A program made the translations under genes and the position numbers. The notes under the pieces are model-generated. The model was not told where the DNA came from. It searched no databases and saw nothing but the letters and a program-made list of their open reading frames with translations. Source: Acholoe squamosa (Eukaryota > Annelida > Polychaeta > Phyllodocida > Polynoidae). From it: a stretch of DNA of 64,000 bases. Numbering within the stretch: position 1 is the first letter of the stretch; each line of letters opens with the position of its first letter. The stretch is taken from positions 11,966,395 to 12,030,394 of the forward strand of contig OX439049.1 of NCBI GenBank assembly GCA_949317995.1, read 5' to 3'. Of the stretch, positions 1-12,400 are shown in pieces.

Positions 1-236
1 TAAGGTGGCGCTAAATTGTTCAACCTGGGGACACTGTTTGTTCAGTCTCAGGCCATTCAAACAAAGCAGTTTCTTGGAGCTATCAGTGGGGGGTAGAGGC
101 ACGATCGAGTCACCTTTCGCTTGCCACTTTCGTATCTCTACTCTACACCCGTTCCCCTCCCGAACGGCCCACCCATGACAGACGATACTCAGTCAACCTT
201 TCGCACGCCACTATCCAGCGGCGCAGCCGCTGGTAT
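1..236. other. No gene recognised
   Basis: I see no exon here on either strand. The second exon of CHRAC1 would have to lie to the left of its exon 1 (low coordinates), but no matching coding stretch is visible. A short imperfect direct repeat (acctttcgc followed by tgccac or acgccac) occurs near 113 and 197. Confidence 0.5.
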
Positions 237-240
237 TTAA

Positions 241-709
241 GGTGTCACCACCCTAAATCGGACCACTTCCGGGTTTACTGGCCAAATAGTCCCTTCTGAA
301 CTTAGTTATTTTGAGGAATTTGGCCCCAAGGGAAGGGAAAGAGGGGCCAAACCCATTGTTATTTGGTATAAGAATGATGAGTAGGAGTGTTTCAATAGGC
401 CCAGAATATTTTTTGTTCAAAACATAAATTCAGTGGAAGTTTATGGGGTGAAGGGGTCCTGATGTGTATTCATGCGCTAATCAGGCCTCACCATGCAAAA
501 ATCACTACCTGGTTACCATGGCAATTTGCGCAAAATCTAGCCTGACTATGTTTATGTGGACCTATCTTATTTTTTTCTCCATTTCATAAGCTAAAATATG
601 GTGTAGGTTGCTAAGCACTGTGAGAATTTTAAGTATATTTAATATCAGGTCAACGGTGGAAGACCTGTGATTTTTCGGATGGTCACAAGGCATTTGGGGT
701 GGTGACACC
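241..709. mobile_element. TTAA-flanked MITE, copy A
   Basis: This non-coding 469-bp element begins GGTGTCACCACCCTAAAT and ends with the near-perfect inverse ATTTGGGGTGGTGACACC. TTAA lies on both sides (237-240 and 710-713). TTAA target duplications are typical of piggyBac and Kolobok transposons; the family is inferred from that alone. By eye it is identical to copy B at 1529-2869 apart from the insertion in B, so the two copies separated recently. Confidence 0.8.
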
Positions 710-713
710 TTAA

Positions 714-1524
714 AGGAAAAGCTGATTTTAATACATATGCCACTCAGGGGGGGCATTTTTGAGGCCTTTTCACATTTTTTTAACAATAAGTGTTGTTTTT
801 TTTTGCTGGACACCTCTTATATATGGGATTTGTGTCGAAAAATGATAGAATATCAAGGAGTTTTGCCTTAAAAATGTCTAGTTTTCACAAAAATTAGACC
901 TTGAAACTAACTCCCTATTTTCTAGTCCTTACAGGCATTTTATAGGAAAATTTCACTTCCTAACTAAATCTGATGAAATGGGTAATTCTTTTTAACTCAC
1001 CTATCATTTAAAGGAGCGAATATCATGACACTATATAATGGAACATTCCAGGGGTGAAATATCCCAGAATTCCATTGATTGTTATGGTTACCATGGCAAC
1101 ATAACAACATGTTTCCTCTCTAAGGGGCCTATTTTGGGTCAAATTTGGCTATTTTGGCCCCAAAAATGCCTGTTTTAGGGCCTTTTCACCAATTCTACTG
1201 ACTTCCCTAATTCTCACAGTGCTTAGTGGCATATTACTGGAGAAAATGGATGTTCTGGGCTGTCTTCTAATGCATATTTGCCATAACAAAGTCAGGCTAG
1301 ATTTTTCTCTATGTCAGATTAAAAACTTGTAGCTAGAAAAACAACCTTTTTAGGGCAGTTTTGGTCTACGCACATCCCACCACTGTCCCAAATGGCCCAA
1401 AATACCAATAAAATATGGTTTTTAGGTAGAATCTGGGGACAAATTATGATTGAGGGTCCACAAAATGTTTCGTTTATGAAGGAATCTTTTGGTAACCATG
1501 GCAACAACAAAACCAGCTTTTCTG
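714..1524. mobile_element. TTAA-bounded element M between copies A and B
   Basis: This 811-bp non-coding stretch lies exactly between two TTAA sites. Its ends are imperfect inverted repeats around GAAAAGCTG followed by TTTT. Read on the minus strand it shares collinear blocks with copy A (AATCTAGCCTGACT and CTAAGCACTGTGAGAATT), so it looks like an older, inverted relative. The ORFs in it have no recognisable product. Confidence 0.55.
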
Positions 1525-1528
1525 TTAA

Positions 1529-2869
1529 GGTGTCACCACCCTAAATCGGACCACTTCCGGGTTTACTGGCCAAATAGTCCCTTCTGAACTTAGTTATTTT
1601 GAGGAATTTGGCCCCAAGGGAAGGGAAAGAGGGGCCAAACCCATTGTTATTTGGTATAAGAATGATGAGTAGGAGTGTTTCAATAGGCCCAGAATATTTT
1701 TTGTTCAAAACATAAATTCAGTGGAAGTTTATGGGGTGAAGGGGTCCTGATGTGTATTCATGCGCTAATCAGGCCTCACCATGCAAAAATCACTACCTGG
1801 TTACCATGGCAATTTGCGCAAAATCTAGCCTGACTATGTTAGGCACTTTAACAAAAAATTAAAACTGAATACTGAAAGATCTCTGTGATCACATTCGCTA
1901 GAGCTCATTGAGAAATTTCAAATTCTTTTTGAATTAGGCTCTTATCTTGTCTAGAACCAAAGATATAGGGCAAATGGTGTCCAAAATATTAGGGCAAGTA
2001 GCACTATAGAAATGGTAGAAACAGGTGTTAGTTTTTGTGATGTGAGTACAGCCTTGCAGTGACTACTGCCAGTGGCCACCTGTGCAGGTGTCACTGTTGT
2101 GTGTTTTTTACAATTTGTAAGTGACTGTAATTTAACATTCTCAAAATGCCATTTCTATAAAATTTGGATTTCCTACATATTTGAAATCTTGGCTTTTCAT
2201 TGGTATTCTTAAATATTTTCTAAGTATATTCTAAATAGGTTTAAAATGCTCATAAAAAATCGTAACATGACGGAAATATGCACGGCCATTTCTTCTCTAT
2301 TGTTTCATATTTTGGTCCTCTCAAAAGTAGCATTGGGCAAAGTCCTAATAACATGAAACTTCATATGTTGGTAGATTTTTATGTCCTAAACCTGTGTCTG
2401 GTGTTAGTTTTTTGGTGTCTCTAGAGGTTAATGTGTTTTTCAAGGCTTCAATATTACCTTCACATTCAATTTCATGTAAAATGGTTGATAATTGTTATTT
2501 TTCTTCCTAAATTTGTCTGGTGGGTAGTTTTATATCTACACTTTCAGAATTACTATCTAAACCCAATGAAAAGAAACTAATAATGCCCTATATCAATGAA
2601 ATCGGCAAGGCCACAAACACTGGCTGCACTCACACCTGACAAAAAGTGTCAAACCAGCCTGCCAGCTTTTCTCACCCTCCACTCTGCCGATGTCAAAGTG
2701 CCTAACTATGTTTATGTGGACCTATCTTATTTTTTTCTCCATTTCATAAGCTAAAATATGGTGTAGGTTGCTAAGCACTGTGAGAATTTTAAGTATATTT
2801 AATATCAGGTCAACGGTGGAAGACCTGTGATTTTTCGGATGGTCACAAGGCATTTGGGGTGGTGACACC
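1529..2869. mobile_element. TTAA-flanked MITE, copy B, split by element X
   Basis: This has the same ends and interior as copy A, with TTAA at 1525-1528 and 2870-2873. It is interrupted at 1840-2704 by an unrelated transposon. Removing that insertion and one copy of the duplicated target gives the copy A sequence by eye. Confidence 0.8.
1840..2704. mobile_element. Nested DNA transposon X with 7-8 bp target duplication
   Basis: This 865-bp element has terminal repeats TAGGCACTTT/AAAGTGCCTA, extending to 13 bp with one mismatch. ACTATGT is duplicated on both sides (1833-1839 and 2705-2711; 8 bp if the boundary is shifted by one). Copy A gives the intact target site. The duplication length suggests a hAT- or P-like transposase source. 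It has no coding capacity of its own that I recognise. Confidence 0.8.
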
Positions 2870-2962
2870 TTAATCAATCAATGAGTAGCCAGGCAAGACA
2901 ATGGCGACACATCGGTGTCAGATAAAAAGGCAAAATTATCAATATGCGGATATCATACTCAC

Positions 2963-3106
2963 TGTAGCTTTAGCTATAAGGGTAAGAGATTCTTGGCTGA
3001 TGGCAGAGATTTCTGGTGAACTCTTCATTATTGTTTTAATCCTTGCTAAAGGCAATAAACATGCGCCAGGGTTTTCATCCAAATTCTCCGCCATTTTGTC
3101 AAACAT
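2963..3106 (-). CDS. CHRAC1: CHRAC1 (chromatin accessibility complex 15 kDa), exon 1
   Basis: The start ATG is at 3106-3104 on the minus strand; a second in-frame ATG (3094-3092) could be the real start. The 48 codons contain LPLARIKTIMKSSPEIS and then QESLTLIAKAT, closely matching the first histone-fold helices of CHRAC1 (vertebrate form LPLSRIRVIMKSSPEVS, then QEALVLTAKATELF). POLE4 is the nearest alternative but lacks the IMKSSPE motif. The exon ends in phase 0 at a strong GTGAGT donor (2962-2957), where the next residues should be ELF. The family forms a histone-fold heterodimer with POLE3 in the ISWI-containing CHRAC complex in the nucleus. No later exon is visible to the left, so the gene is partial here. 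The exon is head to head with STAM. Confidence 0.88.
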
Positions 3107-3395
3107 GGTGTCGCGATGTAAACTGAAAGTGAACAGAGATTTTTAACATTTCAATAACCTTTATCTTGAATCGTCATGAATATCTATAGTAAAAATTAGA
3201 TTTGCAAAACTTTCTTAATAAAAACATCTAAAAATACACACCTTATCATTAACAAACTGAGTAGATCTGAGATAAATCGAATATTTCTGTTTAGTGATAC
3301 CTAAACTGACGTTCAGATAACTTCCGGACATGCGCATTCAACAAAACAGCGTAATAACAAAATTTACAGGAAGGGCTGCAGATAGTTTTGTAAAA
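3107..3395. promoter_or_regulatory. Probable bidirectional promoter of CHRAC1 and STAM
   Basis: Only 289 bp separate the divergent start codons of CHRAC1 (minus) and STAM (plus). An ETS-type site ACTTCCGG lies at 3320-3327, followed by catgcgcat, which resembles an NRF1 half site. ETS and NRF1 sites are typical of head-to-head housekeeping promoters. I see no clear TATA box. Transcription start sites are not known. Confidence 0.65.
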
Positions 3396-3438
3396 ATGCC
3401 GCTTTTTAGCAATTCTACGCCTTTCGACGCTGATGTCG
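3396..3438 (+). CDS. STAM: STAM exon 1 (coding part)
   Basis: Encodes [14 protein letters not shown] plus one base, before donor GTAAGT at 3439. The joined codon is GAA, giving DVEKATSE as in other STAM proteins. The exon is too short to be found by ORF length; it is recognised by its N-terminal signature and phase. Confidence 0.95.
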
Positions 3439-6400
3439 GTAAGTTGAGACTTTCCTTATTTCGTTTAATTTATGTCTATACGTTTTAATAATGCGTAATT
3501 TGAGTAAAAACTTTATGGCAACTCCAAGAACGACCCACCCGCAACGCCCCGACTCGACTCTTCGAGTTTGACAGAAGCGATTTGACGGTCTGCTCTGATC
3601 AAACAATATCTCGTGACGAAGCTATAATTGGGTCATTACACAACTCATCACTATAATCCACAGCACAAGTGTATATTCGATATGTAACCATCTTCTCAGT
3701 TGAATAAATATGAGTTATAGTATCTAATATCAAGCCTGTGTTGCCACCCAAAAGTTCACATCCACACCCATGTTCTTTTGTTTTGGTTTGGCTGTGATGA
3801 TGGCTCATGTCATGTGATTGTTGCAGTCTCAGCTTGAAGCTATGCTAGAAATCTGAATCACTTATTCATTTGGTAAACACTGTTTTATCAGATTTAGGTG
3901 AAACCTAGATCGATTTTTCCAGAACCAGGGAGATAAACAGATCCAATAATTTGTTGAGTGGCGTCAGGCTCAGCAGTCCTGTCTTTGACTTTGTGTCATG
4001 TCAAAAGCCTACCATATTTTCTGCTATACTAGTCTAGAGTTCTTTCATGTGACGTCACTTTGCAGTACATGATGGTGATGGAGATCTGCCACTGCCACAG
4101 TAGGCACTTACCTAATTTTTAGGACTTGGTTCTATGTACTCTAGCTAATGATCTATGGATAGATCTCACAAAACTGATTGATTTTGCTTTTTGAATGAAG
4201 TCTTTATGTTAATTTGAAGCAAAGTTATGGCCATTCAAAGATCTGAAATTCTGTCTATCGTTCTGCCACAATTAACCATAGTTAAGAGTTTAATTGTGAT
4301 CCAGATTTCGTGATCATTCTAGCTGGCATCAGGAGTCATTTAATCAGTTAAATGCCCATTTCTCATGAACTATTACAGCTAGAATTATGATATAAAAAGT
4401 AGATCGAAGGTCATCACGAGGCGGATGGGATTGTGCATGTGGTGACCTTGGACAAGGTCAAGGTCATTTTAAGGTCAAAGGTCAATGTTGTGAAATTAGG
4501 TAAATGACTACTTCCTATGAAAAACTAAAGCTAGAAACTTGATATAAAACATAGTTGAAGGCTTTTTCAGTGATTAGTGTGAACAGGCATGTGGTGACCT
4601 TGCCCAAGGTCAAGGTCATTCTAAGGTCAATGTTATGAGATTGGAGTAAAATTGACACATCTCATGATATATCAAGACTAGAAATTTGAGATAAAGAATG
4701 GGTCTAAGCTCACCAAAAGACCTTGCATATGGTGACCTTGTCTAAGGTCAAGGTCATTTTAAGGTCAAAGGTCACCTAGCCCCCATGTGCTGTTGAGAAG
4801 TCCTCTGCCTCTGCATCACCCTCCCTCTCAGAAGAAATCCCCTGTTTGTGTACTGGCCTCCCCTCTACTTCATAGAGAAATCCTGCTAGTCAGTCCTCTC
4901 TTAAGATGTTCACTAAAAGGACCTACTGGTCAGTACTACAGAAGAAAAACCATGTAGCCCCTCGAGTGAAGGACCTAGGCTAGAGTAGTGGTGCAGTGGG
5001 GGTGTGGGGGGGGGGGGTGGGAGGTGTGGGAGGTGGTCCCAGCCTACCCCTCTCAGAGCTTGTAGGTGAGGATGTTGGGGTTGCTTATAAAACATAGTAG
5101 TCCATGTCTAAATGGAAATGTTAAGGCATATTCTATAACATTTTTAACCGTAGAACACGTGCAAACTAGTTATTTTTATGAGCAACTTGATCTTCATACA
5201 ATAAAATGCCTCCAAAGTTGGGCTTTAATTTCACTTGACCAAACCCTTATTTTTTTTCTCAACCAATCATTGATAACTTATATGCATGTGATAGATCTCA
5301 TCAAGCCCGTTAATATGACACCCTAATTGTCTTGATATTCCAATAAATAACTTCAGAATCGACTTTTGAAGATAGGTGAGGTAAAAAGTGTCCCTCAAAG
5401 GGTTAATCACACTATGAGTGGCTGTGGCGGCCAGAACCGCGAACGGGAGTTACGTCAGTGCCTAGCCACAGGCACTGGTCACCCTACTCACGCTACCATA
5501 GAGAATACACTGTGCCGATCGACTACCTTATACCGTAATCTCCCGCGTATAAGGCGCGTCTTATACGGGGGGTTTTAGTTCTCATTGGATCCACAAGGGG
5601 GACACCAAGACCTTTCTTTTGATATATAACACTCCCATATAAGCTCATCTGCTGCATTTGGGGTCCAGGAGGGTCACGGGGGTCAAAACAACACATAGCT
5701 TTTTGAATTTTGAAAATCCATTCATTAGAACAAAAGTTATGAATTTTTATTTTTTTTGACCATATTCTGAAACTCTGGGTGCGCCTTATACGCGGGATGC
5801 GCCTTATACGCGGGAGATTACGGTATATAAAATCCTGATTTTCTCCCAATCATGAGGCTTGATCGAAATTTCCTTTTCACCACACATATTTTCATTTTGA
5901 GTCCCACATTGGCTTGTGTCAGTGATTATACTTGCTTCAAGATGGATTCAGAGTTTCATCTTTATCATGAATGTAATTGTCAACTGCGTTTCTTCCATGT
6001 ACAAATTTGATAAGTGTACATAAGTAGGATAGGCCTATTCAGGCTTGAGCTATTCAATTGTGTCTATGAACACTAAATGACCCTGCCTGATGACTCAGAC
6101 TATAATCCATCCACAATAGACTAGTGTTTATCCTATATGAAAAAGTTCGTTTGGTAGCAAGTTGAAATCTGAATTCTATAATACATATCGGTGTTTAGGT
6201 TCAAGCCCCCCCCCCGACAAGGGCTCTGTGAGGATTACATGAATGATGATCCCAAGGAATGATGATCCCAGCTTTTGAGGAACCATGATCCCATCTTAAC
6301 AAAATGATGGCCCCACTTTTCAAATATGGCTATATTGTGTTTGTATCTTATCTCTGAACATGTAATTGACAAAGTGGTATTTAGATGAAGAGTTTTCCAT

Positions 6401-9400
6401 GAAATCTAGGAAGAATTTGAGAGTGACAATATGCTAATGTGTGTGTAGGTACAGTACTCACAGTTTGTCTGTTAATCCATGAAACCCTATGATTAATCCA
6501 TGTAAATGATATGTATCCCCAATAATCAAAATAAATATAAGTAAAAAATAAATATATACAAAATAATTACTTCTATGTAAAATAATTACAAACAAAATCA
6601 CTCCAATGATAGATCTAGTTCTATAGGTACAGACAATTTCAGACATTTTTTTTTTTTTGCATTTTAGTCATATACATCATTTCTATCTATTTCCATGCGT
6701 AAATCACCAACAAATCATGGAATACTAGTGCAGATGGGTCAGTAAATATAAGCAATGAGAGATATTCTAATGTGGGATCATGGTTCCTTAAGATGGGATC
6801 ATCGTTCCTGAGGAGGAGAAAATGGGATCATCGTTCCCGTGGGATCATCGTTCCTTGGGATCATCGTTCAAGTAACCTCTGTGATTACCGGTAGTGTACC
6901 TACTGGTAAAACCTTTTCTGAATGTGACCCAGTGGCAATGCACACCTCTCAGCGTTGACTTACTCAAGTTACTGGTGTACCTCTAACATCCGATCTAAGT
7001 GTTCTAAAATGCCCCCAAAGCAACGCGTACCAGTGGCCCCCGATTTCTACGCTGTAAATAGTGTATTACATGAAGATGTCTATTTTTCGTTTATAGAAAA
7101 GGCGACCAGTGAGTTGAACACGACAGAAGATTGGAGTTTGATTATGGATATATGTGATAAAGTTCAAAGGACACCGAATGGGTAAGAATTTTCATTTGAG
7201 AAAACAATTTTTCAGTTTAGTATTCAAAGATGGCGCGTGACAGAAGAAATCCTGAGGTCTTCTTAATACTTAAGCTCCCAGGGTTAAGCTCCTCAGGCTC
7301 TTCTTTCAAGAAAATCAGGAACATTAAAGGCTCTTTAACTGTTTATCGGTTTCAGTACTTAAGGCATTTTACTTAGTAGCATCTCTGGTTGAACATTCAA
7401 CGGACATGGTCTAAAGACTTTTTGTCTATTTAGGTGGATTGAAGTTTGATTCTATATGTCAGAGTTTCTAGAGATGTATTCTCTTCATTAAACAAAATAA
7501 TACACAAAACCATCTATTTCCTTACTGTTTTTAAACATGTGTTCGTTCTTTTTTTGTTAAACAGAGGCAAGGATGCCCTGAAGTCACTGACAAAACGTCT
7601 AAATCACAAAGTACCCCACGTGGCCATGCAGGCCCTCACAGTGAGTATTATCATGACTATAGTCTGACCTCTCTATAGTGACTTAACCGTTTAAGGCCCA
7701 AATGATGCCTCCAGAATTATCCTTTTGATACATGAATTTATAATAGAGCAGATTTCTCTGGCACTGCAATGGTGGTGACTAAGACACTGGCCACATCATC
7801 CCAACCCTCTAGGAGTGTGTCATTGATGTAGGGTTGTGATGCTTGAATGCAGCCCTGGCCTGGGCTTAGTGTAATATCTAATGTGAATGTGAAGTCTTTT
7901 ATATCAAATATGTGAAGCATCTTTCGGGTGGGTGTGGGATGAATGGAACAGAGGCGTGTGAGTGTGGTAGGGCGTCGGTATTGCCAGTTTCTGCTTAAGC
8001 GGCTATACCGAAAATTCTCTTGTATAAAACGCTGCTTATACATACTAGAACCCAGATGCTTTTTGCAGCTTATAGCTTCACACAAAGTCTGGTTGCGGCT
8101 TATACGAGGGTATTTTATACTTAAAAACAGTAGTGAATTGCCAATTTTCAAGCCTTGGGTGTCACTGTGGTCTATAATAATTATTATCTTCTCCCAAAGT
8201 CGGGGGTGAGACTTATACAAGGGTGCGGCTAATACAAGATTATTTACGGTAGTTGGTATCATGATCCCAGCTTTAAGTCCCACATTGACATTGAGATTCA
8301 CCATGAACACAGTGATATCACTATCTACTATCACCTATCTGAATCAGTGTGACCCAGTTATCTCAACCCCAGATATCTACCATGACCTCATTAGCTGAAT
8401 TGGGATGACTTGATGTCTTGATATGAATAAGAAATTCATCACATTAGTTTCACAAAAAATTGAATATAAATGGTTTTATGTGAGACGGTTTGTTATGAAT
8501 AACCTTTCTTAATTACCTAATCAGGTCTTTAGTAGTCATAACATAGGCCGGCTCCCATTATAGTTTACACTCAAATACAGCTCATTTGCATAATATTGGG
8601 GTGTTCCACACTGAATTATTGCTGTGCTGTGATTGGTTGAAAAGATTTTCTCTCTTTGATCCAATGTGTTTAATTTAGTTGACTGTTTTTGCAATAGGTA
8701 GTGTGCAGAAAGGGCCTGGGTGGGACTTAGTTCTTTCAATACTCACTAGATGGTGCCACCTCACTGTCCTCACTGCAGGCTCACTGCATATGCCTATTCT
8801 CATGGCAAACTGGGTCCTATCATGACGGGAAACTTTGGCTGGTTTATCCTTGTTTCATGAAGCTAAATATATTATATAAGTAACACAGCTGGGGGAATGT
8901 TTGTAATTTCTATTGTCTCCCCCAATTGTTTACAATTGGACAGACCCCTAATGTCTTACTTGTTCTTCAATGCGGGGTACACCTCATACTGTATATGAGG
9001 TGTACCCAAAGTCAGGCTAGCGTCATTTTCTCAAGGTCCAATATTACCAAGAGATCTTATATCCACATGCCGGTTCGTTTGCTTTCAGCTCCTAGATGCC
9101 TGTGTCAGTAATTGTGGCCATACGTTTCACTTAGAGATTTCATCGAGAGACTTTGTGTCCGAATGTCGAACATTACTTGGAAAGGTAAGTTTGCGTCAAT
9201 AGATGATAGTATTTTGCCACTTTTATGACATATTAAGTATGTCATCATACCGTAATCTCTCGCATATAAGACGCGTCTTCTACGCCAAACAAATGCCTAC
9301 TGCGTCTTATAGGATTTCCTAAAGTTGGGGGTGCATCTTATACGCAAGGTTTTTTTTTATTATAGAAATGCACTAATCTTACAAAATTCAGCCTGAAGAG

Positions 9401-12400
9401 GTGCATCTTATACGCAAAACAGCCATTGGCAAGTTAGGGGTGCGTCTTATACGCACACTGCGTCTTATACACGGGAGAATACGGTATATATTAAGAAATA
9501 AAATTCATACATACTAAAAGCATCAGTGTTAAGAAAATGCCTCAGTGTATTTATTAGATATAACTTAAGCACTTAAAGAGGCTGTGCCACGATATTCAGG
9601 CTTATCTCATTTGTTACAAATTATGTAGATATCAGTTAAATGTCCACATCCTGCGTACATATAAAGGACCCCAAATGAGTATACACCACACACATCCAGG
9701 CTGCCTCCTGGAGGTTGGCGGCAGACCCCTTAACACTGCACTGAAGTAAGAATAATGAAGTCCATATCTATTATCAAGAAATGTACAATGGTAGTCATGA
9801 TGGGCTACTCCAATCTGAAAATCGCTTTTCCTTATTTTTGCAGGCACATCCCAGAGTGTCGCAGAAATTAAAATCGCTTATCAAGAAGTGGGCAGAAAAC
9901 GAGTTTAAATCGGATCCGGCGTTAAAGTATGTTTTACTTTCTCAATCTATCTCAAACCATAAAGTAACGGCTCAAAGGCAGCTTCCTGCTTCCATCATAC
10001 CTGCGAACTGCTCAGTTTTCTCAGTTTTCAAAATCATCTGCCTGGGTTAATCTTATGATTCGTCCAGATCCAATAAGGTCTCATTCATGACTTATATGAG
10101 GGTGGTGGGGAATTTCACGTTCTCAGATTTTTTTTTCTCGTTCGGAGTTTGCAGGTATGGTTCATGGCCTCTGCCCTTTTCCCAGCATGATTTATGAATG
10201 CAAAAAGTTGACCATTGTCATTTACCCACATCCCCTGAAGAAAGATCTTTAAAGATTCGTAAAAGTTTTTGAAATTTTGAGGCTGATTAGTACAAAATTT
10301 AAAGCAATTGTTTTTTAGTTGACATTAGTTTTATGCTCGATGGTGAAAATGAAAATACACAACAAAATATCTAACAACTATTACTGCCACTACCAAAATT
10401 TGTTGAGCAGATTATGTTCAAGTTACATAAACTGTGCATTAATTATATTAGGTGGTTCTATCTATCATGATGTATTCTTCATCTATTAAGCTGTTAGCAG
10501 TCCTATATCCTATCTCTCCTATATATGTTGCTTTAAATAGTTAATGAAATCCATATATTCATTTGGAGGAATTTTATATATACTTAAAGCTCATCAGCTG
10601 CGACAGATTTGAGGTAACAGATTTAATGTCAAATGCTTTAGCCTGGCTTTCATAATTTGGCAAAGTGATTTGGAAAATTCTTGAGGACTAGTGTGGCAAT
10701 CACTAAACAAAACAACAGATCATATTTTGAGACGAAATTTTCTAGTTTTTAAAGCTGACTTCTATCATTTGCTAAAATTTTAGCCCAAATGGAGAAAGCT
10801 ATCCTTTCTGAATGTATGGAAACAATAGATCCCCACTCTTACAGCCAATTGTCTTTAGTATTAAGGTGCCATTTAGGTCCATGTATACATGTGTCCAGTA
10901 TGCTTAATACAAAAACCAAGAGAGAGAAAAAAAACACATAAATTGATTCATTTAATTACATTATTCCTCATTTTGTATACGTTGGTGATTTGAATTAAGA
11001 AATATCCAAGCCAGTAGCACTGGAATAAAAGGGGTTAACCAGATTCATAATTCATTAAACAAGTTACTCGCCAGGACTATATACATTCATGCATCTTAGC
11101 AACGTATGGGCCTAATGCTTTAAAGGACTATCACCCTTTAACGGGTTAATGGCGCTTACTAAAATCCTTCAATATAAAAGCAACGCACCTCTAATTAGAA
11201 TTAAAATGGACTTTATGCTCAGTATCAACATATACGATATATACTGGTAGCTCAGCAGGAACATACAAAACCTATTTGTGGTTACTGATAGAATTATAGG
11301 AATGGTTGTAAAGTAATTATGGTAGTTCTATCAATATCATGGTTACAATTATAGTGTTTCTAGAGTAATGTGTACTGCTAAGTTAGATATTGTTTTTCCC
11401 AGAAAAAAAAATCTAAAATTGAAAAATTACATAAATGTCATGTATGATAACATTGGTTTCTCTAAATTTCTGGTGGTGGCCTCAAAACCTGTTTGATTAA
11501 TGCTTGTATCGTTGATAGTGTTAATATAACTTAAATGTCTTTGCCCAAAATATTGTATCATATACTTTTCTGTGTTTTTTTTTTCAGTTTAATCCCAACC
11601 CTGTACAATAGTCTCAAATCTGAAGGACACGACTTCTCGCAGACAGACGAAAAGGTGACGTAGAACTGTTTTTCTGAGTGTGAATTTAAAGTATTGGGTT
11701 GAACACCGTTTCTCCAAAATATAATGTCTTATACATAGTAGTAAGATTTTCAATGAAGTAATTGAATGACGACAGCCTGTCTTCAAACTTGACAGTTCTA
11801 CAACTTTTGACTTCCAGGCGCCGCGTGCGACCACAACAGCCGTGCTGCCCAAAGACCCTAACGTGGTGAGTTCACAGCAGGAGGAGGATGACATCGCTAA
11901 AGGTAGGTCACAGACATGCTTATAGATCCATTGTAGTTTTCTTGGTGTGAATATGATACTAATTTTTCTCAAAATAACATCAAAGATCAGTTATTAATAC
12001 TGCATGAACCTTCCGATTTAAGCAACTTTAAGCAAAGATTAAATTTGAGTTATGGCCTTATTTCCAAGGCTTTCATCAACTTTAATTTTTCTCCTGCTTA
12101 AAGTTGATTAAAGCCTTGGAAATAAGGCCATAACTCAACTTTAAGCTTTGCTTAAAGTTGCTTAAATCGGGAGGTTTGTGCTGTAATAATTAATTATAAC
12201 TCATTAAACCGAATTAAAATTTGCCTGTTTTAATGGAACTTAATCTTGAACAAATGTTATACCAAAACGAGTACCATTACAAATATAGCCATACACTTTG
12301 GACACCTCAGCTTTGTAAATAGCCCTGTGAATCATTCTGTTGTATATATCATTTTTCAGCTATTGCGCTGTCTCTCCAAGAGTCAGATAAGAAGTCGAGC

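Larger units (their letters stand above)
3439..7096 (+). other. STAM: STAM intron 1
   Basis: This 3.7-kb intron holds an AGGTCA-rich tandem repeat (4340-4790), a G/T-rich low-complexity tract near 4999, a CCGTAA-family MITE (5533-5823), and an inverted-repeat element with an iterated motif (6230-6879). Otherwise I see no gene. Confidence 0.8.

Noticed and set aside
241-1998. Copies A and B as LTRs of a retrovirus-like element
   Set aside because: They end in inverted repeats of their own, are flanked by TTAA, and enclose only 811 bp with no gag or pol. They fit a DNA transposon.
6955-7185. A 76-codon frame taken as STAM exon 1
   Set aside because: Exon 1 with the family N-terminus MPLF is at 3396-3438 and joins in phase to 7097, after a good acceptor. 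The upstream part of this frame is intronic.
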